Source of the DNA: an uncultured Clostridia bacterium
GTDB lineage: Bacteria; Bacillota; Clostridia; Christensenellales; CAG-917
NCBI GenBank assembly: GCA_947625225.1
Contig: CANQNQ010000007.1
Span: 1 to 60,108 of the forward strand
Direction: 5' to 3'
Length of the DNA stretch: 60,108 nt
This document shows, one piece after another, positions 54,701 through 60,108 of the stretch (positions are counted from its first letter, which is position 1; each line of letters opens with the position of its first letter). A program made the position numbers and the translations under genes. The notes under the pieces are model-generated. The model was given only the letters and a program-made list of their open reading frames with translations. It did no database searches and was not told the origin of the DNA.

Positions 54701-57700
54701 TCCGTATTATAGGCACCGTCTTTGTGGTTCCGGAACAATATGGTATATGTATATATCTTCGAGAAGTTCTTATTTTCAGGGTCTTCATTGACTACGGGGT
54801 TCGCAGCCAGATAGAAATCGCCGGATTTGAGTATGCCTTGTATTTCCGTCAGTAGCGCGGCGTCCGCATCTGTAACGCCGTAGATGATGGTAACGCTGTT
54901 CACATACGAGTTGGGGTCGCTGCCCTGCCTCAAAATCATCGAGTTACTGCTGGGGAAGGTCAGCACGACATTCCTCTTTGTGATGGTGAACTTGACGTCC
55001 GTTACGTCCATCGTGACGTTGTAGTTGTCCCTGTCTATGGCAAGACGCGATATGTCGTTGACAAAATCGTACTCTCCCGCGGGGTCCTTTGTACGGTCGG
55101 AGCCGCCGTTGCGCGAGATGGCGCCGTTGGAGTTGAACAGATATTTGCTGCCCTCATGCCTCTCATACGCTATGCCGAACATATTTTTCAACACGGCGTC
55201 CTTTTTCAATGCCATATCGTCGGTCAGCCAATCCAGCCACGTCAGCTGATCCTCGTCCAACTCAAAGTAGAGGTCGGGATCGATATCGCCGTATTGCTTC
55301 TGGGCGGCGACGGGTCTGATGGTTATATCGCGCTGCGACACCACCCAACCGGTGCCCGCGACCGAATATGTATTGTTATGGATGTTGTAGTCGTAGTTGT
55401 TGCACGGCTCTATACTCGCGCTCACGCTGTATGAGCCTACGGGCAGCAACTCGCTGTCTGCGGCGACCTTATCCCAATTGCCGTAGTTGAGCGAAAGCAC
55501 TATTTTGATGCCCTCAGCTTCGAGGACGTCATTTTCGGGTTTATTTTCGGGATTTTCCAACCCTTCCAGCGTATAGCTCAGCACGACTTTGTCGCCGTAC
55601 ACGGATGTGCCCGCCTGCACATTCACCGTCAAATACGCCTTTCTTATTTCGAAGTTGTGCGGCTCGGCGGTGTCGGCGGTATCTTCCGTACTCTTATAAC
55701 CCATGACGAAATTGGGATCCTCTTTGTCATAGTAGAAGTACAGCACATACTTGCCCACGTCTTTGGGTGCGGCGATCAGCTCGCCGGGAGCGTCCGCCGA
55801 AGCGTACTTCGCTTTCAACGCTTCAAAAGCGGCGTCCTTTTCGGCAACGTTCAAATTGTTCTTGAGGTTGTTAGCGAAAATACTATCCTTATATGTATTG
55901 AAGTCCAGCGGCAGTGCGGTATATGGAGTACCGGTGTCCACGTTGAACGTCACGGTCTCCCTGCACTCGTACACAAACTTGAGGCTTGTGTCGCCGCCCA
56001 TGGCGCCCAGGCTGTTGGGATCGTCCAGCGCGTAGCTGAACTTGACATGCTCCAAGCCATATTCTCCAAAGTCCTCAAGGTATGACTTATATGTCTCATT
56101 TGCAAAGAATTGCCTTATAGAGGTATAGTTGTACAGCAGCAGGTCGCCCGTGCCCTTTTCGCCTTTCCACATCTTGAATGGCACATGGCCGTCATTAATG
56201 CTGATGTCAAACGCTATCTTGTCGCCGCGGTGGAAGACGTTTCCTTCCCCGCCGGAAAGCGAAATAACGGTCCCGTCGCCGGTCAGCTTGTTACCCGCCT
56301 TCACCGCCGTCACGGAATATTCGGTTGTGTCCGCCAGCACATAGTACGCGGAGAGCGGCGAGACGTTGCCCGCCTCGTCCACGACCCACACGTAGATCAC
56401 CCTCATGCCGGGGGTGGTGCCCGTCAAGCCGAAGGGTTCGCTATATGTATACGTGCCGACACCATCGGTTGTTTTTGTAAACCCGTCTATGTGGAAGGGC
56501 AAGCCCGTAAAGCCTGTAATTATGATATCTCCTTCCCTGTCGGCGCCTGTGATGCCGCTGTACCCATTCTCGATATTTCTCTTAAAGAGTTTATCCATCG
56601 ATGTCAAATCGGTGACCAGCGCTTGCGCAAAGTATATGCGGACGTCGTTGTCGTCCTTCAAATACTTTTCGATTGCCCCAGTCGCGCCCAGCTTATCCGT
56701 CAAATTCACCACGAAGCCGTCTATGGAGTAGCTGTCATGCCACACTCTTTCGCTCTGCTGAGGCAACTGATAACCTTTGCGGACCTCGTTTTCAACGGTC
56801 CTGTCGTTGTCGAAGTTCTTGAAATATTCAAGCGTACCGAAATATGCGTTGTTCGGCGCGTTGCGGTCGATCAACACCTGCACGCCGTCTTTCCACTCAT
56901 TGTCGGAATTTGCCGACACGGCGGTATCGCCTTCGGGCTTGCCGTCATTGGTCAAGGCTGTCGCGCCGCCCGCATACGCCGTGAATGTGGACTGGAACAT
57001 AACGTCCGCAAACAGATCGCCCGTCTTGTCGGAGCTGAACGTCATCGTAAACGTCATGCTGGCTCTGTCAAACGTCACGGCAACATACGTCGGATCTGCC
57101 TCGGTGAGTATATACAAGTTGGCTGTTTTCTTATCCTCCGTTATCGTACTTGGCTTGCTCGAATCGCCCGTGGTGGGTGATATACCCACAAATTCGCCCT
57201 TCTCGTTCACCGAGAAGAAGTATTTATATGCGTTTTGTCCCGGATCGGTCGTAAACACTATCGTGTTGCCCGACGGATTAAGTTGCGCAAACGTGATGGT
57301 GATGTTGGTCTCGGCGTTTGACCACGTGCCGTTTTTGTTTGAATCTATGGTCTGGCTGCCGTTGATGGTCAGCGTGAAGTCCGGCGTTTGATAGTCCACG
57401 CACGCGTAGATGTTGGTCACGCCGCCGTAGTTGCCCGCCAAATCGAACAGATACAGCGTGAAGCAATAGTATCCCGAGCCTGTCACGCCATAGCTTATCT
57501 GTTGGCTGTTGTACCCTATCGCTGTGCCGTCCTTAAAGTTGTATCTCAATTCATCCAACGAGCCCACCGCAAGCGGAGCCACGGCGGCCTGCCCATCGAT
57601 CATCAATTTTTCCAGTGTATTATATTTGATGTCTGCCGCCGTTATCGGGCTGTCGCTCTTCTGCACTGACATAAACCAAACGTACGGCGCCACGCTGTCG

Positions 57701-59349
57701 TCGCTGCCCTTGCTGAAGGTCAGCTTGGTTTTTATATTGTCCGTCCTTATCCATTTCTTGTCGGAAGGCAAGTTTGTCGTGGCAAAGAAACCCGCGTTTT
57801 CGTCTTGCGGGTTAATCCCCACCGTCCCGCTTGGTGCGACCGTGTCTATACCGCCTACTTTAAGTGTATACGAACGCGCATTGCCACCATTGTCTTTAAC
57901 TTCTATCGGCAAATCCATATTTACTTCCAGATAGTATTCAACTGTGACAATTCCAAATTCAGTTACTGTAAATTTGGCTCTTGCGACTTCCTTGCCGCTG
58001 GAATAAATATAATATGTACTGCTACTGACGCCGCTCATTGAAACTGTTGTATCGGCTATTTTGAACGACCCAATACCCGACGCCAACTTTTTCCACTGAT
58101 CTGCGTCATCCCAGCTCCACTTATCGGTCAACTTTTTGCCGTATGCGCCCGCCACTTTCTTTTTATCTTCGTTTACGGTGCTATTGGGCCCCAATTCATC
58201 GGAACCACCGCCAAAATTGCCATAATCGAACAAGTCATAGTATGTAATTGTCGCTTTTTTATAGTAAGTAAAATCTGTTTCCGTTCCCTTTGCGCTCTGA
58301 TATGATTGCAGAACGCCTGCGCTGTCCTTAACCCTGTTCAGGTCATTTGACAGTTGCGGATGCCATACCGGCCAGTTGTCGGTGTTTGAAGTGGTTTCGT
58401 TTGCCCTGTAAGGATCGTATTTGTCCCCCTCATCAGAAAGATTCATTTCGGATGCCATCACAGGAGCGGCTCCGTCATCGTATGAACCCGATGCTGCTGC
58501 CGTAGTATTACGTGTTATGGTAAATACAAGGGTTAATACACGCAAACGCAACCATTTATTCTGACGCCAATCACCATTATAATCCGCATAAACGCCAAGG
58601 TGTACATACTCACATCCCGATGATGATAGCGTCGCCGTATTAGAGCTAACGCCAGTATGCTTATTATCAGTGTTTACCGATATGCTATTACCGCTATTTT
58701 TTGTAGTATTATAAAAAGTCTCCGTTGCAGCTGTTATTGAATTTGAACCGGTCACATACATCTTCGCGCTTTTGATACAGTTGTTATTTGTATCCTCAAA
58801 ATGCGCTGTAACTTTGACTGTAAAGTTCGGATTTTTGACAATACTTTTTATAATATCTGGGATATTGATGTTGAGTGCCAAACTCATATCATGATCTGCC
58901 CATGAATCCTCGACGCCAAAAAGCCAAGCATTAGTACTGCCGCAATCCGCACCCTTACCTTCATCTGTGTACAACTGGAAATTATTATTGCCGCCGGTCT
59001 TAAACATACTTTGATTATCTTTTGTCGGCGCAACAGAAGTAAATTTTTCAGTCCATGTCCAGGATGTGGTCGTAGTTGAAGTCCCGGGGAAATTAAAATC
59101 GCCTCCTTTTAGACTCTGACCATTGTCGCCCCAAAAACTTTTTGGGGTTGAGTTGTAAGTTTCTTTGCCAGAATTAGAATGCCCAAAAAAAGAATCACCA
59201 AGAGCTTCTGCGGTTCCATGTAATGTATCATTGAAAAAACCGCTCCCAAAAGCAATCGTCAAGCCGAATACCAACGCAAAGCACAGCGCCAACACTCCGA
59301 TTTTTGCGAATGATGCAATTCGTTTTTGCATATTGCCGGAAGTTCTCAT
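48727..59349 (-). CDS. Giant MBG-repeat surface protein
   Basis: A 3540-residue secreted protein. Residues 1-45 form a signal peptide (KRIASFAKIGVLALCFALVF). About 45-330 is a less repetitive, AT-richer N-terminal part; about 330-1000 holds Ig-like beta domains; from about 1200 to 3150 run some dozen MBG-type units marked by Y-D-G or similar (RSYDGTKEV, KIYDNTFDI, RDYNGSTSV, KVYDGTRNA, KVYDGSAAV, KPYDGTTKF, KIYAGADPQ, ASYNGRVRE). The C-terminus has a membrane helix (about 3500-3525) and a short basic tail, not an LPXTG motif. It is probably an adhesin or matrix protein held in the membrane. GAGGTGGG precedes the ATG; a promoter lies at 59439-59467. Confidence 0.85.
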   Translation of the reverse strand: MRTSGNMQKRIASFAKIGVLALCFALVFGLTIAFGSGFFNDTLHGTAEALGDSFFGHSNSGKETYNSTPKSFWGDNGQSLKGGDFNFPGTSTTTTSWTWTEKFTSVAPTKDNQSMFKTGGNNNFQLYTDEGKGADCGSTNAWLFGVEDSWADHDMSLALNINIPDIIKSIVKNPNFTVKVTAHFEDTNNNCIKSAKMYVTGSNSITAATETFYNTTKNSGNSISVNTDNKHTGVSSNTATLSSSGCEYVHLGVYADYNGDWRQNKWLRLRVLTLVFTITRNTTAAASGSYDDGAAPVMASEMNLSDEGDKYDPYRANETTSNTDNWPVWHPQLSNDLNRVKDSAGVLQSYQSAKGTETDFTYYKKATITYYDLFDYGNFGGGSDELGPNSTVNEDKKKVAGAYGKKLTDKWSWDDADQWKKLASGIGSFKIADTTVSMSGVSSSTYYIYSSGKEVARAKFTVTEFGIVTVEYYLEVNMDLPIEVKDNGGNARSYTLKVGGIDTVAPSGTVGINPQDENAGFFATTNLPSDKKWIRTDNIKTKLTFSKGSDDSVAPYVWFMSVQKSDSPITAADIKYNTLEKLMIDGQAAVAPLAVGSLDELRYNFKDGTAIGYNSQQISYGVTGSGYYCFTLYLFDLAGNYGGVTNIYACVDYQTPDFTLTINGSQTIDSNKNGTWSNAETNITITFAQLNPSGNTIVFTTDPGQNAYKYFFSVNEKGEFVGISPTTGDSSKPSTITEDKKTANLYILTEADPTYVAVTFDRASMTFTMTFSSDKTGDLFADVMFQSTFTAYAGGATALTNDGKPEGDTAVSANSDNEWKDGVQVLIDRNAPNNAYFGTLEYFKNFDNDRTVENEVRKGYQLPQQSERVWHDSYSIDGFVVNLTDKLGATGAIEKYLKDDNDVRIYFAQALVTDLTSMDKLFKRNIENGYSGITGADREGDIIITGFTGLPFHIDGFTKTTDGVGTYTYSEPFGLTGTTPGMRVIYVWVVDEAGNVSPLSAYYVLADTTEYSVTAVKAGNKLTGDGTVISLSGGEGNVFHRGDKIAFDISINDGHVPFKMWKGEKGTGDLLLYNYTSIRQFFANETYKSYLEDFGEYGLEHVKFSYALDDPNSLGAMGGDTSLKFVYECRETVTFNVDTGTPYTALPLDFNTYKDSIFANNLKNNLNVAEKDAAFEALKAKYASADAPGELIAAPKDVGKYVLYFYYDKEDPNFVMGYKSTEDTADTAEPHNFEIRKAYLTVNVQAGTSVYGDKVVLSYTLEGLENPENKPENDVLEAEGIKIVLSLNYGNWDKVAADSELLPVGSYSVSASIEPCNNYDYNIHNNTYSVAGTGWVVSQRDITIRPVAAQKQYGDIDPDLYFELDEDQLTWLDWLTDDMALKKDAVLKNMFGIAYERHEGSKYLFNSNGAISRNGGSDRTKDPAGEYDFVNDISRLAIDRDNYNVTMDVTDVKFTITKRNVVLTFPSSNSMILRQGSDPNSYVNSVTIIYGVTDADAALLTEIQGILKSGDFYLAANPVVNEDPENKNFSKIYTYTILFRNHKDGAYNTDNYVFTLGEPHVYTFTILSGNAIIVSADVITIPYGSEKWIASEFTYEKYSGSIHLQSEAEGFTFDRVEWEASAVDATMQKVEDDKYLSVGDYTITLTNVKVYNGDAQLENYVAVNDFTLRITPVTVTVKPTIDKLTRVYGETDEEYVISFDITEIGGKEFSKGMTWGDYDYDTLYAAIRGTFSRAIFNSGNGNFDQLGTNKDFVTDGDYVVNTDKGKYYGLYTSGLTLSNTFGGNFVQTISIDDTEYKEWRFEITKKVIDLDVKFFRGINRSYDGTKEVKWGSTLLYDLFAEGLLVCDDQNTAVYLTFDSEYTDIGVPSHRTAVGIKISNIALAGDRAVNYVLGTIVNTAPQLGTGAPGEENDVLESNSMTADVDTPVEFEGNEIVVYIYYIDNSYQLQHIYIMAGSIGLYKTDFSIVKIYDNTFDISLGNITLTNREGEGGTRVLFEALDKGMVTLDEFIPLYSTNVGAYVTTIKLTFKVDDANGYSVLNNADATDRINEPDITIDNTSVSGAFVITIRNIAVRVNQKVLTGDDFESVTAVDRDYNGSTSVGVVYAYAADALATGDSMQSVGLTFTTNAESKNAGTHNVNFDAYNFADANYGLDFDSFKAKFGDGVTKVTIKKAKLLPNITFTDMVYNGLAELGYELNALTTVNYSEMLAYELAQMTLSGASILLSLNGEANANVMFRDGAVVAHNVMISGLTITSDGVDLNNYVLSGFRYVGSEYVAVADKLESGSEVDAYELLDALTVTQKPIAIVQNNVVIPDKVYDGTRNATVTINLSDGDIVESDSKNGNFSITATANFVRANVGSNIAISLSGIELVVNNVKDGADEATMLANYRLMPYTVRHYGNILARPVALEESETVINGIKTYGYLGEKVYDGSAAVRSGVANAGVDESGFISGESSAYAVQIRNGAYFEDKNVQLKRVGGAIQYDEAGKAIADTKLGAIYAPTLRNTMTGVVNYQLTYAATEPDKTATLYAYSGGGEIVVASSAPEEGVDKYYYELPVADKMIEKTAYEELAAKPNENADAIDKLHGGIVGYIEYNGTEGYAIDSKADVSGVDAVQSMDAMTYVRSFGKITQKQVFLRGTAISKAADSTAYVKPYDGTTKFFGVRDTDFIVNNTNGISGLVKGDDVNIAKVAAEFGGADTSTTYVQFNLAEIEGKDADNYYWTWELVTATLSASITKRDLTANLAGREMTYGTNIADLVAEIGKDITFSLGTHAVTYDGASFYMSFEEYVKYMIEEGAFATIAEGKTYKDADYADAAYIQQLKDMAYDLGSYVDAFEGAKGEYIRLGGNFESLPVATIMFKNSTSRPNAGESTQSYTLSGGYATNFNFVYHDSSVDGNIKVEVLPMELYVATMGGSFTKIYAGADPQFDITFFDANGNPSNFAPWETYTNVFIDKNGVDIGPVIQWVDSEGNPMGKYPDINKTYYAKVIAGNSYDEITNYKFHFVDALSEEDSKFYADFGSMKPAASTLNVVLPSADSFNISVVSDNTDVVFNGENHTPHVLAGLLEGDEVHYADSADHIAQLVGEHNGKLVVKRYIKVDADDPNNYAVEWTSPVDIRINITKASPQLTARNASASYNGRVREYPVLGSSYVQLLNQIAGFEFDELTEGMIEYTAEKLGADGNYSSVDSIMGAGTYRVTVFLTEAFEREYSNFAAESTTATVTISRAPIDISILEGNYEMSTVNGGATGVVKLASVYVDGRQYPIEYTIENHALTGSEFAITPAMLGVHFFRENVSSETDITGAGKYSFRITPNDASIYDNYEFIGADGILELTATTLTTTDDEGEVRDSLVFAEGSNIIANELIVRRVQKSTGTGEDLALYHAIEQFMPHIDNEASVSAVLRVSLKYDNVIITDTNGVSMTLSIRIPTDVKSDLANTAVYVQQPDGSLRKLLPAGASGEAGSAAEGAMGTYEFKDGVLTFTTDFLGAIVFVDVAPAPFPMWAVWTLVAVGALVLLFMVWLVITLIVRKIKLYHIDRIF
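53495..53531 (-). repeat. AT-rich inverted repeat inside the giant gene
   Basis: ATATAGAT (53495-53502) and ATCTATAT (53524-53531) flank AGTTGATAACT. The surrounding 60 bases are strongly AT-rich inside GC-rich coding DNA, yet stay in frame, adding a Tyr/Ile-rich segment (VVYIYYIDNSYQLQHIYIM) before an MBG unit. Confidence 0.7.
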
Positions 59350-59362
59350 TTTCCCACCTCAC

Positions 59363-59379
59363 GCCGCCTGCACAGCGGC
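59363..59379 (-). promoter_or_regulatory. Leader hairpin before the giant gene
   Basis: GCCGC (59363-59367) and GCGGC (59375-59379) form a stem a few bases upstream of the ribosome site GAGGTGGG, which may modulate translation. Confidence 0.4.
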
Positions 59380-59438
59380 ACCCTTTTTTTATAATTTATA
59401 TTTTATATTTATGCGCGCATATATACATATGCAATAAT

Positions 59439-59467
59439 ATGATACCTCCTCTTTTTCCATTTGTCAA
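59439..59467 (-). promoter_or_regulatory. Promoter of the giant surface-protein gene
   Basis: TTGACA (59462-59467), 17 bases, TATCAT (59439-59444) on the minus strand; the leader is about 85 bases and very AT-rich. Confidence 0.8.
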
Positions 59468-59512
59468 TATCCAATTTTGCCAATCTCACTTGGTTTTAAG
59501 GCTTTTTTTCTC

Positions 59513-59590
59513 TGCTCCCCTTCCGGGGACTTCATCGGGGTCCCCGCAAAATTACGCAGTGATTTTGTGGGGTGATACTAGCAACACCGC
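59513..59590 (+). repeat. Hairpin repeat B, copy 1
   Basis: CCGGGGACTTCATCGGGG then TCCCCGC, giving a GGGGAC/GTCCCC stem, followed by CAAAATTAC-GCA-GTGATTTTG (nine pairs with one wobble) and TGGGGTGATACTAGCAACACC. The same sequence recurs at 59725-59792 and begins again at 60082. Confidence 0.88.
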
Positions 59591-59631
59591 TCCACCGCTT
59601 AGGGGACGCGAGCACACCCCTTTTCCGCTTA

Positions 59632-59701
59632 GGGGACGGAGGAACACCGCTTGAAATGTTAGATTTGACAAAGGCAAATGTAACATTTTTGCTCCGTCCC
59701 C
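59632..59701 (+). repeat. 70-nt palindromic element A, copy 2
   Basis: GGGGACGGAG (59632-59641) and CTCCGTCCCC (59692-59701) as perfect ends. The inner stem AAATGTTAGATTTG / CAAATGTAACATTT has 13 of 14 pairs. Confidence 0.9.
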
Positions 59702-59724
59702 AACATTTCAACTCCTCTTTCTCT

Positions 59725-59792
59725 CCGGGGACTTCATCGGGGTCCCCGCAAAATTACGCAGTGATTTTGTGGGGTGATACTAGCAACACCGC
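59725..59792 (+). repeat. Hairpin repeat B, copy 2
   Basis: Matches copy 1 without change from CCGGGGACTTCATCGGGG to CAACACCGC. It runs straight into a left-truncated A element. Confidence 0.88.
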
Positions 59793-59839
59793 CTGAAATG
59801 TTAGCTCGCGAAGAGAGGTAACATTTTTGCTCCGTCCCC
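59786..59839 (+). repeat. Left-truncated element A with replaced inner stem
   Basis: It keeps AAATGTTA/TAACATTT and the right end CTCCGTCCCC (59830-59839), but the inner part is GCTCGCGAAGAGAGG instead of the usual GATTTG...CAAATG, with CTC/GAG still able to pair. The left 10-bp arm is missing. Confidence 0.75.
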
Positions 59840-59864
59840 AAATATGGCTCCCCTTTTCCTCTTA

Positions 59865-59934
59865 GGGGACGGAGGAACACCGCCTGAAATGTTAGATTTG
59901 ACAAAGGCAAATGTAACATTTTTGCTCCGTCCCC
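59865..59934 (+). repeat. 70-nt palindromic element A, copy 4
   Basis: Perfect ends GGGGACGGAG (59865-59874) and CTCCGTCCCC (59925-59934); the inside differs from copy 2 only near GAACACCGCCTG. Confidence 0.9.
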
Positions 59935-59988
59935 AACTTTACCCCGCTTTTCCGCTTAGGGGACGCGAGCACACCGCCTTTCCGCTTA

Positions 59989-60058
59989 GGGGACGGAGGA
60001 ACACCGCCTGAAATGTTAGATTTGGCAAAGACAAATGTAACATTTTTGCTCCGTCCCC
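59989..60058 (+). repeat. 70-nt palindromic element A, copy 5
   Basis: Perfect ends at 59989-59998 and 60049-60058. The apical loop reads GGCAAAGACAAAT where other copies have GACAAAGGCAAAT, so changes fall in the loop and not in the stem. Confidence 0.9.
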
Positions 60059-60081
60059 AACATTTCAACTCCTCTTTCTCT

Positions 60082-60108
60082 CCGGGGACTTCATCGGGGT
60101 CCCCGCAA
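60082..60108 (+). repeat. Hairpin repeat B, copy 3, cut by the window edge
   Basis: CCGGGGACTTCATCGGGG then TCCCCGCAA, identical to the start of copies 1 and 2, so the repeat nest continues beyond the window. Confidence 0.88.

Larger units (their letters stand above)
59591..60108. other. Gene-free nest of A and B repeats upstream of the giant gene
   Basis: No gene is visible from the giant gene's promoter (59467) to the right edge of the window. The DNA is a nest of repeats: B copy 1, a left-arm fragment CTTAGGGGACGCGAGCACAC (from 59598, again about 59955), A copies at 59632-59701, 59865-59934 and 59989-60058, a left-truncated A at about 59786-59839, B copies at 59725-59792 and from 60082. 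The A-to-B junction 59692-59750 is repeated nearly unchanged at 60049-60108. Confidence 0.85.

Overview
The window looks like a chromosomal segment of a Gram-positive gut-type anaerobe of the Clostridia (Bacillota). I infer this from whiA, a PrmC/PrfA/L31 cluster with a DUF1385 protein, an Enterococcus-order V-type ATPase, TM1266-like and DUF5685 proteins, and a sulfo-TAL sulfoquinovose operon. A Christensenellales-like lineage would fit the giant MBG-repeat surface protein, but I cannot prove it from sequence alone. Coding DNA is moderately GC-rich, with AT-rich promoters. Of 48 coding regions described, 46 lie on the minus strand; only arsR and queH are on the plus strand. I see no rRNA, tRNA, transposase gene or CRISPR array.

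Layout, left to right. 1-1968: four small minus-strand genes of plasmid, phage or integrative-element flavour, including a SprT-like zinc peptidase with a terminator-bearing leader. 2033-9607: one compact operon for sulfoquinovose breakdown by the transaldolase route, with GH31 sulfoquinovosidase, sulfofructose transaldolase, sulfolactaldehyde reductase, DUF4867 protein, L-fucose-isomerase-like protein, TauE exporter and ROK regulator; a strong promoter with a perfect palindromic operator sits in front. 9608-10226: a nest of structured repeats. 10227-19727: pfkA, dnaE, whiA, a PHP phosphoesterase, murB and uvrC. 19830-29494: a 59-residue membrane protein, an ArsR regulator, a J-domain/DUF5685 pair, trpS, a threonine-synthase-like protein without its PLP lysine, a P-loop ATPase, and prfA/prmC/rpmE. 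29533-32689: a TM1266-like protein plus an ABC importer behind a long structured leader. 32700-37832: a lipoprotein, FtsX-type permease and LolD-type ATPase. 37896-39431: queH and a formate/nitrite transporter, convergent on a shared terminator. 39500-48550: rpiB followed by the nine-gene ntpFIKECGABD ATPase operon. 48727-59467: a single 3540-residue MBG-repeat surface protein. 59513-60108: a second nest of structured repeats.

How it fits together: the sulfoquinovose operon would cut sulfoquinovosides, isomerise sulfoquinovose to sulfofructose, transfer a C3 unit to glyceraldehyde phosphate (yielding fructose 6-phosphate for the adjacent but separate pfkA), reduce the sulfolactaldehyde to dihydroxypropane sulfonate and export it through TauE. 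The V-ATPase carries the sodium-ligand residues of the Enterococcus enzyme, so sodium bioenergetics is likely.

The least explained material is non-coding: (i) a dispersed element with core ACCTGTAT that abuts stop codons and also lies in frame inside genes; (ii) two adjacent hairpins sharing a 30-nt core but carrying unrelated, self-complementary arms; (iii) a 70-nt element with perfect 10-bp ends; (iv) a second hairpin repeat showing compensatory base changes; (v) a riboswitch-like leader ahead of the TM1266/ABC operon; and (vi) three genes whose -10 box lies exactly six bases before the ATG, predicting leaderless mRNAs.
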